This document shows positions 8,532 through 16,829 of a stretch of 64,000 nucleotides of DNA, one piece after another (position 1 is the first letter of the stretch; every line of letters starts with the position of its first letter). The stretch is taken from assembly GCF_019933235.1 (NCBI RefSeq), contig NZ_CP082945.1, forward strand, positions 1,302,001-1,366,000. Reading direction: 5' to 3'. A model generated the notes under the pieces. It was not told the DNA's origin. It saw nothing but the letters and a program-made list of their open reading frames with translations, and ran no database searches. The DNA comes from Streptomyces angustmyceticus. Lineage in GTDB: Bacteria; Actinomycetota; Actinomycetes; Streptomycetales; Streptomycetaceae. Position numbers and translations under genes: made by a program.

Positions 8532-9503
8532 ATGCCCGAAACCACCCCCGCCCCCTGTGCCCCCGAGGACGTACGCCGTATCGCCTGTATAGGCGCCGGC
8601 GTGATCGGCGGCGGCTGGGTCGCCCACTTCCTCGCCCGCGGCTACGAAGTCACCGCCTGGGACCCGGCCGCCGACGCCGGGGACAAGCTCCGCCGCCTGG
8701 TGGCCGCCGCCTGGCCCGCCCTGGAGCAGATCGGCCTGGCCGAGGGCGCCGCACCGGACCGGCTGACGCTCGCCCCCACGCTCGCCGAGGCGGTCGCCGA
8801 CGCCGACTTCGTCCAGGAGAGCGCCCCGGAGAACCTGGAGTTGAAGCGCTCCCTGCTCGCCGAACTGGCCGCCGCGACCCGGCCCGGCGTGGTCATCGCC
8901 TCCTCCACCTCCGGCTACCCGATGACCGACATGCAGACGGCGGCCGGGGACGCCGGCCGCCTGGTCGTCGGCCACCCCTTCAACCCGCCCTACCTCATCC
9001 CGCTGGTCGAGGTCGTCGGCGGCAAGCGGACCGACCGGGCGGCCGTCGACTGGGCGTCGCGCTTCTACGACCTGGCGGGCAAGTCCGTGATCACCATGGA
9101 CCGCGAGCTGCCCGGCTTCATCGCCAACCGCCTCCAGGAGGCCCTCTGGCGCGAGGCGCTGCACATGGTCGCCAACGGCGAGGCCACGGTCACGGACATC
9201 GACGCCTCGATCACCGAAGGCCCGGGGCTGCGCTGGGCGTTCATGGGCCCCTGCCTGACCTTCGCGCTGGCCGGCGGCGAGGGCGGGATGGCCCATATGC
9301 TCGACCACTTCGGCCCGTCCCTGAAGTCGCCGTGGACCCGGCTGGCCGCCCCCGAACTCGACCGCGAGCTGCGCGACGCCATGGTCGACGGCTGCGCGGA
9401 CGCGGCGGGCGGCCGCACGTACGCGGATCTGGTCGCCGAGCGCGACCAGGGCGTCATCGACGTCCTGCGCGCCACGGGCCGCCTGGGGAGCACCCGCCGA
9501 TGA
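8532..9503 (+). CDS. L-carnitine dehydrogenase (3-hydroxyacyl-CoA dehydrogenase family)
   Basis: 323 residues. An N-terminal Rossmann domain begins CIGAGVIGGGW (NAD loop at residues 21-28), and the family motifs VQESAPENLELK, GHPFNPPYLIPLVEVVGG and ELPGFIANRLQEALWREALHMV follow in the expected places. The protein is the size of short 3-hydroxyacyl-CoA dehydrogenase-like carnitine dehydrogenases. It should oxidise L-carnitine to 3-dehydrocarnitine with NAD+ in the cytoplasm. The specificity is inferred from the BKACE and thioesterase neighbours, a known trio in carnitine users such as Pseudomonas. The ATG follows GAGGAGCC at good spacing; the stop overlaps the next start by four bases. Confidence 0.88.
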   Translation: MPETTPAPCAPEDVRRIACIGAGVIGGGWVAHFLARGYEVTAWDPAADAGDKLRRLVAAAWPALEQIGLAEGAAPDRLTLAPTLAEAVADADFVQESAPENLELKRSLLAELAAATRPGVVIASSTSGYPMTDMQTAAGDAGRLVVGHPFNPPYLIPLVEVVGGKRTDRAAVDWASRFYDLAGKSVITMDRELPGFIANRLQEALWREALHMVANGEATVTDIDASITEGPGLRWAFMGPCLTFALAGGEGGMAHMLDHFGPSLKSPWTRLAAPELDRELRDAMVDGCADAAGGRTYADLVAERDQGVIDVLRATGRLGSTRR

Positions 9504-9982
9504 CCGACCACCCGCCCGGCCCCCTCCCCCTCTTCCACCAGACCGTCCGGGACGACTGGATCGACTACAACGGCCATCTCAGCGAGGCCTACTACGTCCT
9601 GGTCTTCGGCTTCGCCACCGACGCCCTGATGGACGCGGCCGGCCTCGACGCGGCCTACCGGGACCGCACCGGCTGCTCCCTGTACACGGTCGAGGCGCAC
9701 GTCCGCTACCTCCGCGAGGTCGCCCGGGGCAGCGAACTCACCGTCCGCACCTGCGTGTTGGGCGTCGACGGCCGGAAACTGCGCCTCCTCCACGAGATGT
9801 TCGCCGGCCCGCCGTCCGGCTCCCCGGTGGCCACCGAGGAGCTGTTCGCCCTGCACGTCGACCGGGCCGCCGGGGGCGCCGCGCCGCTGCCCGCCGCGAG
9901 CCGGGACCACCTCGCCGGGCTCCTCGCCCCGGCGCCCCCGTGGGCGGGCCACGGGATCCACGGGGTGCCGCCACGGCGGTGA
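9500..9982 (+). CDS. hotdog-fold thioesterase, probable betainyl-CoA thioesterase
   Basis: 160 residues with a 4HBT-type hotdog domain. The characteristic WIDYNGHLSEAYYVLVF segment lies near residue 20, and VEAHVRYLREVARGSELTV follows in the central strand. Start overlaps the stop of the carnitine dehydrogenase gene (ATGA), so the two are translationally coupled. In this setting it should release glycine betaine from betainyl-CoA, the final step from carnitine to an osmoprotectant. The C-terminal 20 residues are Pro/Gly/Ala-rich and probably disordered. A strong hairpin follows the stop. Confidence 0.85.
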   Translation: MTDHPPGPLPLFHQTVRDDWIDYNGHLSEAYYVLVFGFATDALMDAAGLDAAYRDRTGCSLYTVEAHVRYLREVARGSELTVRTCVLGVDGRKLRLLHEMFAGPPSGSPVATEELFALHVDRAAGGAAPLPAASRDHLAGLLAPAPPWAGHGIHGVPPRR

Positions 9983-9994
9983 GGACCGCGGGCA

Positions 9995-10028
9995 GCGGGG
10001 CCGGACCGTCGCACCGGGCCGGCCCCGC
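9995..10028 (+). terminator. terminator of the carnitine operon
   Basis: A perfect 10-bp stem (9995-10004 with 10019-10028, GCGGGGCCGG and its complement) encloses a 14-base loop, 12 bases after the thioesterase stop. There is no T-run, as is common in actinobacteria. Confidence 0.65.
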
Positions 10029-10082
10029 CGGTGCCATCCTGGAAGGGCGAGGATCGTCACCACTCACCGAGGGGAAGGCACC

Positions 10083-10415
10083 ATGACCGCCACCAAGGGC
10101 CATCACATCGAGGTCGAGCAGGGCACCGAGCACGTCCGCGTCACGGTCGGCGGCCGGCTGCTGGCCGACTCCCGCCGCCCGCTCCTGCTCCACGAGACCG
10201 GCTACCCCGTGCGGTACTACCTTCCGCCCGAGGACGTCCGCACCGACCTGCTGACCCCGTCCGCGACCCACACCGTCTGCCCCTTCAAGGGCACCGCGTC
10301 CTACTGGTCGCTTCCCGGCGGCCCGGAGGACCTGGTGTGGGCCTACCCCGACCCGCGCCCCGCGGTGGCGCGGATCAAGGACCACTTCTGCTTCTACGAG
10401 GTCGACACGGACTGA
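10083..10415 (+). CDS. DUF427 family protein
   Basis: 110 residues covering one complete DUF427 domain, with the family segments LLHETGYPVRYYLPPEDV and THTVCPFKGTASYWS and a C-terminal FYxEVD-like strand. The function of DUF427 is not established; it is a small compact beta-rich fold often found as a single-domain protein. The ATG follows GAGGGGAAGG with good spacing. It is preceded by the carnitine-operon terminator and so is not part of that operon. Confidence 0.85.
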   Translation: MTATKGHHIEVEQGTEHVRVTVGGRLLADSRRPLLLHETGYPVRYYLPPEDVRTDLLTPSATHTVCPFKGTASYWSLPGGPEDLVWAYPDPRPAVARIKDHFCFYEVDTD

Positions 10416-10478
10416 CCCGGGAGCACCGGCGCCCGCGCGGCGGCGGACCCTCCTGCGACGCGGGACGCCCGTACGGCG

Positions 10479-10484
10479 CACAAT
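10479..10484 (+). promoter_or_regulatory. candidate -10 box of the DUF309 gene
   Basis: CACAAT lies six bases before the GTG at 10491, so transcription would begin at the start codon and give a leaderless mRNA. No clear -35 box is visible. Confidence 0.3.
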
Positions 10485-10490
10485 CGAAGG

Positions 10491-11243
10491 GTGAACGACG
10501 CGGAGCGACCCCACGACGGCCCCGGCCCCCGTGCGCCGGGCGCACCCCCCGTAGGCGACGAGGGCGGCGACCCGGCCTGCTGGCTGGACCGGGTGTGCGA
10601 GGTCTGCGGCCGGATCCGCGAACGGCCCGGCGACGCGGTCTGCGCACACTGCGGCGCCGGGACCGGGGAGACGGCGGCCAAGGCCCCGGACGAGGCGGGC
10701 GCCGCCGCCGCGCCCACGCGCCGGCGGGACCGCGACGAGGAGGGCCGGGCCCGCAGCGCCCGCCCGCGCGACGGCCTCGGCCGGCCGCTGCCGTACGGCT
10801 CCCCGGGCGTGGCACGGCAGCCGGAGGGAGTGTCCCGTACGCCCGAGCGGGCGCTGGCCGAGGCACAGCGGCTGCTCGACGCGGGGATGCCGTTCCACGC
10901 CCATGAGGTGCTGGAGGACGCCTGGAAGGCGGCGCCGGAGGCGGAGCGTGAGCTGTGGCGGGGGCTCGCCCAGCTCGCGGTGGGACTCACCCACGCGGCG
11001 CGGGGCAACGCGGCGGGCGGTGCGGCGCTGCTCGACCGGGGTGCGGCGGCCCTCGCCCCGTACGCGGACGCCGCCCCCTACGGGATCGATGCCTCGGGTC
11101 TGGTCTCCTGGGCCGGCGCGCTGACGGGGCGTCTGGCCGGCGCCGGGCCCGTACCGGCGGCGGAGAACACGCCCCGGCTGCGGGCCACCGGGAGCGGGAC
11201 GGGGGACCGGCCCGGCGGCAACGGTGCCGCGGCCGACCGGTGA
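10491..11243 (+). CDS. DUF309 protein with an N-terminal zinc-ribbon-like segment
   Basis: 250 residues. The N-terminal 70 residues hold a CEVCG...CAHCG pair (residues about 36-57), a zinc-ribbon-like pattern. A charged linker leads to a DUF309 domain (about 120-190) with the hallmark MPFHAHEVLEDAWKAAP and WRGLAQLAVGLTHAARGN. DUF309 proteins are helical bundles of unknown function, possibly metal-binding through the HEVLE motif. The tail after residue 215 looks disordered. If the zinc-ribbon part were not translated, a start near residue 105 would remain, but codon bias is good from the GTG. Confidence 0.75.
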   Translation: MNDAERPHDGPGPRAPGAPPVGDEGGDPACWLDRVCEVCGRIRERPGDAVCAHCGAGTGETAAKAPDEAGAAAAPTRRRDRDEEGRARSARPRDGLGRPLPYGSPGVARQPEGVSRTPERALAEAQRLLDAGMPFHAHEVLEDAWKAAPEAERELWRGLAQLAVGLTHAARGNAAGGAALLDRGAAALAPYADAAPYGIDASGLVSWAGALTGRLAGAGPVPAAENTPRLRATGSGTGDRPGGNGAAADR

Positions 11244-11248
11244 CGCGG

Positions 11249-11272
11249 GGCTCCGCCGGGACGAGCGGAGCC
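11249..11272. terminator. bidirectional terminator between convergent genes
   Basis: A perfect 8-bp stem, GGCTCCGC (11249-11256) with GCGGAGCC (11265-11272), encloses an 8-base loop. It lies between the stops of the DUF309 gene and the D,D-carboxypeptidase gene. Confidence 0.6.
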
Positions 11273-11307
11273 GCCGCCTCTTCGCCCCGTGGGAGGGGCC
11301 ACCGGGC

Positions 11308-12477
11308 CTACGCCGGCCCTGACCCCTGGCCTGCGCGCCCGCGCGCCTGCCGCCGGCGGCCGAACAGGGCGCCCAGCCCCATGGCCACGAGGCCGGCGGC
11401 GCCCGCCCCGAGGACGAGGGCGGAGCGCCGGGGGGAGCCGCCGCCCGTGTCGGCCGCGGTGAGTTCGGCGGCCTCCGGGCCGAGCGGCACGCCGCCGTCG
11501 TAGGCGGTGCGCACGGCGTGCAGGGTGCCCACCGGCTGGGCCGTGCCGGCGCTGTCGAAGCCCCAGTCCAGCAGCGAACCGGCCTCCTTGTAGACGGCGT
11601 TGTTCTCGTTCGACTGCGGGTTCAGCACGGTGACCAGCAGGGTGCGGCCGTTCCGCCGGGCGGCGGCGATCAGGGTGTTGCCGGCCTTGCTGGTGTAGCC
11701 GTTCTTGACGCCGATGATGCCGGGGTAGCGGGACATCCCGTGCGAGCCCACCAGGATCCGGTTGGTGTTCTCGATCATGGTGGTGCCGCCGGCGCCGGGG
11801 AACGCGGCGCGGGGCGTGGCGCAGTAGCGGGCGAAGTCGTCGTTGGCGAGCCCGGCGCGGGCGAAGACCGTCAGGTCGTACGCGGAGGACACCTGGCCGG
11901 GCGCGTCATAGCCGTCCGGGGACTTGACGGTGGTGTCGCGGGCCCCGAGCCTGCGGGCGGTCTCCTGCATCTCCTGGGCGGTGTTGCCCCAGCCGCCGTT
12001 CATCGCGGCCAGTACGTGCACCGCGTCGTTGCCGGACCGCAGGAAGACCCCGCGCCACAGGTCGGCGACGGAGTAGCGGCGGCCCTCCTTGACGCCGACG
12101 ACGCTGCTGCCGGCCCCGATGCCCGCGAGGTCCCCCGAGCTGACCCGGCGTACGGTGCCGGCCGAGAACTTCGGCAGGACGGTGACCGCGAACAGCGTCT
12201 TGAGGGTGCTGGCCGGGGGCAGCTTGCGGTGGGGGTTCTTCGCGGCCAGCACGCTGCCGGTGTCCGCGTCGGCCACCATCCAGGACAGGGCGGACAGACC
12301 GCCGGGCAGCCGCCGGGTGCCGGGGGCGGCAGCGGCCTGCACCCCGGCACCGGCCGCGGCGGGCTGACGGGACGTCGCGTCGTGCGCAGCGGCCGGTATG
12401 GACGTCAGCGACACAGCGGCGGCGGCGATCAGGGTCATCGCCGCTGCCTTCTTGGACACACGCGCGTCAATTGCCAT
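11308..12477 (-). CDS. D-alanyl-D-alanine carboxypeptidase (low-molecular-weight PBP)
   Basis: 389 residues. An N-terminal signal peptide (residues 1-31, ending AAAHD) directs export. The penicillin-binding domain has its three motifs in order: STLK (Ser90, Lys93), SGN (148-150) and KNG (258-260, in place of KTG, followed by YTSKAGN). A C-terminal hydrophobic segment (about 352-372) plus an RRR stop-transfer anchors it. It trims the terminal D-Ala of peptidoglycan stem peptides outside the membrane. It is a single gene with hairpins on both sides. Confidence 0.9.
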   Translation of the reverse strand: MAIDARVSKKAAAMTLIAAAAVSLTSIPAAAHDATSRQPAAAGAGVQAAAAPGTRRLPGGLSALSWMVADADTGSVLAAKNPHRKLPPASTLKTLFAVTVLPKFSAGTVRRVSSGDLAGIGAGSSVVGVKEGRRYSVADLWRGVFLRSGNDAVHVLAAMNGGWGNTAQEMQETARRLGARDTTVKSPDGYDAPGQVSSAYDLTVFARAGLANDDFARYCATPRAAFPGAGGTTMIENTNRILVGSHGMSRYPGIIGVKNGYTSKAGNTLIAAARRNGRTLLVTVLNPQSNENNAVYKEAGSLLDWGFDSAGTAQPVGTLHAVRTAYDGGVPLGPEAAELTAADTGGGSPRRSALVLGAGAAGLVAMGLGALFGRRRQARGRAGQGSGPA

Positions 12478-12585
12478 GCCGTCACGCTAAGAAGCGGTGC
12501 CGCGCCCCGCAGCACAGTTGAGCCAGACGGACCACGAGGGCTGCCCGGCACCCGGCGTGTCGCAACTGCAACGGGTGCAAAGAAG

Positions 12586-12625
12586 GACCCGCCCGGTGCG
12601 ACGGGGGATGCACACCGGGCGGGTC
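12586..12625 (-). terminator. intrinsic terminator of the P450 gene
   Basis: A perfect 13-bp stem, GACCCGCCCGGTG at 12586-12598 with its complement at 12613-12625, encloses a 14-base loop. Read on the minus strand it is followed by CTTCTTTG, a short T-rich tract. It lies about 60 bases past the P450 stop and upstream of the carboxypeptidase start. Confidence 0.8.
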
Positions 12626-12686
12626 TCAGGAACCTTTCTACCTCATGAGCGAACGGTTATGCCTCAAAAACTTGTTCGTTTGCCGT

Positions 12687-13919
12687 TCAGAAGGCGACGG
12701 GGAGCGAAATCAGGCCACGCGAGCGCAGGGCCCGACGATGCCGCACATCGCCACGCGGGACGTCCAGACGCAGCCCCGGGAAGCGGTCGAGGAGCGCTTC
12801 CAGCGCGATGACGGTCTCCATCCGGGCCAGTGGGGCGCCGAGGCAGTAGTGGATGCCGTGCCCCAGCGCGAGGTGCCCCGAGCGGTCGCGGCCGCGGTCG
12901 AAAGTGGCCGGATCGGGAAAGCGCTCCGGGTCGCGGTTCGCGGACGCGATCGCCAGCAGCACGGTCTCCCCGGCAGCGATCCGCACGCCGCCGATCTCCA
13001 GGTCCTCCGTGGGGAAGCGGCGCAGCGACAGCGGGCCGGGCCCGTCGAAGCGGAGGAACTCCTCGACGGCGGCGGGCAGTTCGGCCGGATTACGCTGCAA
13101 CTGGCGGAGCTGTTCGGGGTGGTCGAGCAGGGTGAGCACCGCGTTGCCGATGAGGTGGACGGTGTTCTCGTAGCCGCCGAAGAGGAGGAGGAAGGCGAGC
13201 GAGGTCAGTTCGTCCTCGCTGAGCCGCTCGCTCCCCTCCCCCGCTCCCTCGGCGGTCTGGTCGTCGCGCACCGCGATCAGGTCCGAGAGAAGATCGTCGC
13301 CCGGCTCCGCGCGCTTGGCCGCGATCAGGCCGGTGTAGAACTCCTGCATCGCCCCGATCGCCTCCTTCATCAGTTCCGGACGGCTGGGGTCCGGTGTGAT
13401 GAGCGCGTCCGACCAGGCCAGGAAGTCGCGGCGGTCGCGGTGCGGGATGCCGAGCAGATCGCAGATCACGGTGATCGGCAGCGGGCCCGCGTAGTCGGCG
13501 ATCAGGTCCGCCCGGCCGCGCTCCGCCATGGCGTCCAGCAGCGCGTCGGCGGTCTTCCGTGTGGGCGCGCGCAGCGCCTCGACCCGGCGCGGGGTGAAGG
13601 CCTTGGCGACCAGGCGGCGGATCCGGGTGTGGTCCGGCGGATCCATGTTCGCCATGTTGGCGTCCAGTGCGGGCGGGAGCGAGAACCCCTGGTAGCCGCC
13701 GGGCGCGGCATGGCGCTTGTCCAGGGAGAGCCGGGGGTCGGCGAGGCCGCTGCGGACGTCGTCGTAACGGGTCACCAGCCAGGCGGGGTTCCCGTCGGCG
13801 GCGGTGATCCGGTGCACCGGCCCGGCTTCGCGCAGCGCGGCGTAGGCGGGGTACGGATCGTCGAGGAGCGGCGTCACGTCGATGGGGGCGTCGGAGCCGG
13901 TATCGGCGGTGTTCGGCAT
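12687..13919 (-). CDS. cytochrome P450
   Basis: 410 residues, a soluble bacterial class I P450. Visible: the I-helix motif FGGYENT (Glu-Asn-Thr form), the K-helix EEFLRF, the NRDPERF segment and the heme loop ALGHGIHYCLGAPLAR with Cys359 as the iron ligand (His-Gly-Ile-His replaces the usual Phe-Gly start). The ATG at 13919 gives the normal length; upstream residues in the same frame look unlike a P450. No ferredoxin or reductase gene is adjacent, so electrons must come from elsewhere. The substrate cannot be predicted. The gene is bracketed by hairpins and seems to stand alone. Confidence 0.93.
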   Translation of the reverse strand: MPNTADTGSDAPIDVTPLLDDPYPAYAALREAGPVHRITAADGNPAWLVTRYDDVRSGLADPRLSLDKRHAAPGGYQGFSLPPALDANMANMDPPDHTRIRRLVAKAFTPRRVEALRAPTRKTADALLDAMAERGRADLIADYAGPLPITVICDLLGIPHRDRRDFLAWSDALITPDPSRPELMKEAIGAMQEFYTGLIAAKRAEPGDDLLSDLIAVRDDQTAEGAGEGSERLSEDELTSLAFLLLFGGYENTVHLIGNAVLTLLDHPEQLRQLQRNPAELPAAVEEFLRFDGPGPLSLRRFPTEDLEIGGVRIAAGETVLLAIASANRDPERFPDPATFDRGRDRSGHLALGHGIHYCLGAPLARMETVIALEALLDRFPGLRLDVPRGDVRHRRALRSRGLISLPVAF

Positions 13920-13978
13920 GATCCCGACTGTAGGGCCTGTCCGGCCGGTTCCCGGGTCCGTGCCCGTCGTCCGACGAC

Positions 13979-14010
13979 GGCGGCACCGGTCCGCACGGAC
14001 CGGTGCCGCC
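13979..14010 (-). terminator. terminator hairpin after the membrane protein gene
   Basis: A perfect inverted repeat: 15 bases at 13979-13993 pair with 13996-14010, giving about a 14-bp stem and a four-base loop. It lies 59 bases beyond the stop of the membrane protein gene at 14069 and 60 bases before the P450 start. Confidence 0.65.
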
Positions 14011-14068
14011 TGGTGGTACGGGCGGCCCGGACCCCCGTGCCGGGCCACCCCGTCTGTGGAGTTGTGCG

Positions 14069-15289
14069 TCAGGTGCGCGCCACCGCGCTGCGCTGGCGCA
14101 GCTCGGTGAGCACGGTCTCGATCAGCGGCGAGTGGTAGACGTCCGCGACCAGCGCCAAGTGCTCGTACTCCGCGGTGAGTTCGGCCGGATCCGAACCGTC
14201 GGTGACCACCACGCTGTCGGCGCCGTGGACCGGGACATGGCCCACCGCACGGTTCTCCAGGCCCCGGCGGAGGGCGGCGGCCTCCGCGACGGCCGCCAAC
14301 TGCCGGTCGTCCAGGGCGACCGCGCGGGCCCGCTCACGGGCGATGTCGACGGCGTCGGACTCCACGTGGCGGCGGATGCCGCGCTGTACGTCCCGGATCT
14401 CGGCCATCTGCCGGTTGGCCCGCCACTCCAGATCCGCGAACGGCCACCGCACGGCCCACGCCGAGGGCTCCATCGTGACCTCCGGGGAGCGGGCGGTGAC
14501 GGTCCGCCAGAGCGGGGAGAGGCGGCGCAGCCGGCGCCAGGCGGCGACCCGGGGGCCGGCCGCCGGCAGCGCGAACCCGGCCAGGACCATGAGCGCCGCG
14601 ACCGAGGCGCTGAGCGGGGCCACGCCGTTGGACAGCCACAGCGCCGCGTGCCCCGTCCAGGACAGGACGAAGCCGATGACCTTGCAGCCGCAGTAGCCCA
14701 CACCGAGCCAGCACCCCGCGGACAGCAGCCGCAGGCCACGCGCCAGATAGGTCCGGCCGAGCCGGGCGGCGAGCCGCGGGCACAGCGTCCCCAGGGCCGC
14801 CGCACTCATGCCGAAGATGGCCAGATACAGCACCAGGAAGAGCATCACTCCCGGCGAGTCGGTGTAGGCGGTGCTGAAGTCGCGGGGATGCTCGACGGCG
14901 TCCGGCCTGCCGACCGCGAAACCGGCGATGGCCACCGCCCAGAGCGCGGCCACTCCCCCGACGGCGGCCCGCGCCCTGGTCCGCGCGCGGGCCCGCGCGG
15001 CCGCGCCCTCGCCCGCCGTCCAGCGCAGCATCAGCACCAGCGCGCCCGCGGCGAACATCACGACGGAGGAGTAGAGGAACACCATGGCGAGGTTGGCCAC
15101 GCCGGTGAGCCGGTCGAAGGCGCGGTAGAGGCTCGGCGCGGAGAACAGGAAGACCGTGGCGACCCCGCCGGTCATCACGCAGGCCAGCCCCAGGTCCGCG
15201 TTGCTGCGGTCGCGCAGCCACGCACGGGACTTGTACCCGACGATCAGCCAGGCGGCCACCCCGAACGACAGGTAGATGACGTCAAACAC
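14069..15289 (-). CDS. multi-pass membrane protein of the MAB_1171c / DUF6545 type
   Basis: About 406 residues. The first 250 contain seven or so hydrophobic segments; the last 150 are soluble and helical, with WPFADLEWRANRQMAEIRDVQRGI and many charged residues. This layout matches proteins annotated as MAB_1171c family putative transporters (DUF6545), whose function is unknown. The gene overlaps or abuts the ImmA/IrrE-like protease gene (stop at 15282), and an XRE regulator lies upstream, so the three probably form one operon. The GTG at 15289 has a GGGGGAC box; a longer start at 15319 is possible. Confidence 0.75.
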   Translation of the reverse strand: MFDVIYLSFGVAAWLIVGYKSRAWLRDRSNADLGLACVMTGGVATVFLFSAPSLYRAFDRLTGVANLAMVFLYSSVVMFAAGALVLMLRWTAGEGAAARARARTRARAAVGGVAALWAVAIAGFAVGRPDAVEHPRDFSTAYTDSPGVMLFLVLYLAIFGMSAAALGTLCPRLAARLGRTYLARGLRLLSAGCWLGVGYCGCKVIGFVLSWTGHAALWLSNGVAPLSASVAALMVLAGFALPAAGPRVAAWRRLRRLSPLWRTVTARSPEVTMEPSAWAVRWPFADLEWRANRQMAEIRDVQRGIRRHVESDAVDIARERARAVALDDRQLAAVAEAAALRRGLENRAVGHVPVHGADSVVVTDGSDPAELTAEYEHLALVADVYHSPLIETVLTELRQRSAVART

Positions 15290-15899
15290 GCGGGCCCCCG
15301 TCCCCCGCCACGCCCGCACCGACGCCGTCGCGGCCCCCGTCGCCGGGCGGCGCCTCCTCCCGGCGCCGCAGGTGCTGCAGCGCGGGACCGAGCGCCGCCG
15401 CCAGCTCCGCCGCCTGCCCCTCCAGGGGGAGTTCGCGCTCGCCCGCGGACGGCGCCACCCGCTCCATCAGCAGGGTGCCGAGCACCTCGGTCTCCCGCTC
15501 GGCGAGGTTGTCGTAGCCGTGGTGCCGGGCGAAGCCCATGGTCAGGCCCATCCGGCGCATGGCCGTGGCAACGTCCACGGAGGGCGTCCACAGCTTCAGC
15601 GCGTCCTCGGTGACCGCCGGGTCCTGGCCGTGCCCCAGCAGCAGGTGACTCAGTTCGTGCAGCACGATGTGCGCCTGGTGCCAGGGGGAGGTCTTCAGCT
15701 CGTAGAAGACCCAGTAGCCGTCGTCGGTGACGGCCGTCATCCCCGAGACCACCCCGCCCAGGCTCATCGGCACCAGATGGACGGGCCGCGCCACCCGTGT
15801 GGCGACGATGTCGCACATCCCGCGCAGATCGGTCGTGGCCGGCAGCGCCAGCTCCTTGATGAGCCGCTTGCACCGCCTGCGTATCTGCCCCACTCGCAT
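15282..15899 (-). CDS. ImmA/IrrE family metallopeptidase-like protein
   Basis: About 205 residues with a zinc-protease HELSH motif (His81, Glu82, His85) in the setting HIVLHELSHLLLGHG, and an N-terminal RRRCKRLIKELALP helix. ImmA/IrrE proteins are cytoplasmic proteases that often cleave an XRE-family repressor; here an XRE protein is encoded directly upstream. The C-terminal 40 residues are Gly/Asp/Arg-rich and probably disordered. The preferred ATG is at 15899; a longer form from 15992 would overlap the XRE gene. The third zinc ligand is likely the Glu in NLAERETEVLG. Confidence 0.8.
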   Translation of the reverse strand: MRVGQIRRRCKRLIKELALPATTDLRGMCDIVATRVARPVHLVPMSLGGVVSGMTAVTDDGYWVFYELKTSPWHQAHIVLHELSHLLLGHGQDPAVTEDALKLWTPSVDVATAMRRMGLTMGFARHHGYDNLAERETEVLGTLLMERVAPSAGERELPLEGQAAELAAALGPALQHLRRREEAPPGDGGRDGVGAGVAGDGGPRV

Positions 15900-15972
15900 G
15901 CTCGTCCCGTCCTCGTCTCCGGCCCGCTGCCAGGAAGCGAAAATCCGGCCGCGCTCAACGGTCCGCGTCACC

Positions 15973-16461
15973 TCACTCACCACCCCGGTCACCGCCCCGG
16001 TCGGGCGGATCGGCCGGCAGGTTCATCTGCTGCCGGAACTGGGAGATGATCGTCGTCAGGCTGTCCTGCACCTCCGGCGGCAACCCCACGGAGCGCAGCG
16101 CGATGGCGCGCACCCGCTGGTCGCGCATGGCGGCCAGGAAGCGGACCTCCTCCTCCACCCGCGCGGCCTGCGGCTGCGAGAGGTCCCCCAGCAGATAGCC
16201 GACCGGTACGCCGAAGAACTTGGCCAGCGCGCGCAGGAGTTCCGGGCTCGGGTTCGTACGCCTGCCGTTGCGCAGCATCGACAGGTACTGCTCGGTGACC
16301 TTGACCTCGCCGTACTCCTCGTCGCCCCCGCTGATCTCCTCCGCCACAAAGGCGTTGGTGTACGGGGCGCCCGGCGGATGCATGTTCGCGAAGAGGTGAC
16401 TCAGCCGCTCCGCGAGCGTGCCGCCCGCTTCGCCGGACCGGCCGTCGTCCCCCACACTCAT
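15973..16461 (-). CDS. XRE-family helix-turn-helix regulator
   Basis: About 162 residues. Helices around TEQYLSMLRNGRRTNPSPELLRALAKFFGVPVGYLLG (residues about 65-100) match an XRE/Cro HTH, followed by a helical C-terminal part ending in a charged tail. It heads the likely operon with the ImmA/IrrE-like protease and the membrane protein, so it may be the protease target or a repressor of the operon; this is inferred from gene order. The ATG at 16461 lies after a G-rich stretch; a longer in-frame start at 16551 has Cys-rich residues not expected for the family. Confidence 0.8.
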   Translation of the reverse strand: MSVGDDGRSGEAGGTLAERLSHLFANMHPPGAPYTNAFVAEEISGGDEEYGEVKVTEQYLSMLRNGRRTNPSPELLRALAKFFGVPVGYLLGDLSQPQAARVEEEVRFLAAMRDQRVRAIALRSVGLPPEVQDSLTTIISQFRQQMNLPADPPDRGGDRGGE

Positions 16462-16724
16462 CCCCGCCGTCCCCCCGTCGATCGACCCCAACGAACAGTT
16501 AAGGCACCGGAATTGCCGCCCACATCCTGACACGGAGAGAACGCGGCGCACCAGTCCACTTACGGACAGTAGGGGCCACCACCCCTTAACCCGGAGTTGA
16601 GTGACGCCATCGGTGACGGGCCGCCCCCCTCGGCGGCACCACCGGCTCGGCGGCCGCCCCGCTCACGGCGGCCGCGGCCGCCGCCACGGACAGCCCGCTT
16701 CCCCCGCGCGGCGGACACACCAAC

Positions 16725-16770
16725 GGCCGGGGCCGGTGGACGGAGAAGGCTCCGTCCACCGGCCCCGGCC
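16725..16770. terminator. very long perfect hairpin
   Basis: Bases 16725-16745 pair perfectly with 16750-16770 (21 bp, nearly all G/C) around the four-base loop AAGG. It sits about 105 bases beyond the 3' end of tRNA-Pro on the minus strand, so it may be a second terminator that insulates the XRE operon. There is no adjoining T-run. Confidence 0.5.
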
Positions 16771-16829
16771 GAGATGACCGCCTGCGCGAAGAGGCCGCTC
16801 CGATCTCCGGAAACGGAAAACCGGAAACG

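Noticed and set aside
12687..13919. P450 as part of a secondary-metabolite cluster or conservon
   Set aside because: Its neighbours are a carboxypeptidase and a regulatory trio, with terminators on both sides; the conservon lies 10 kb away.
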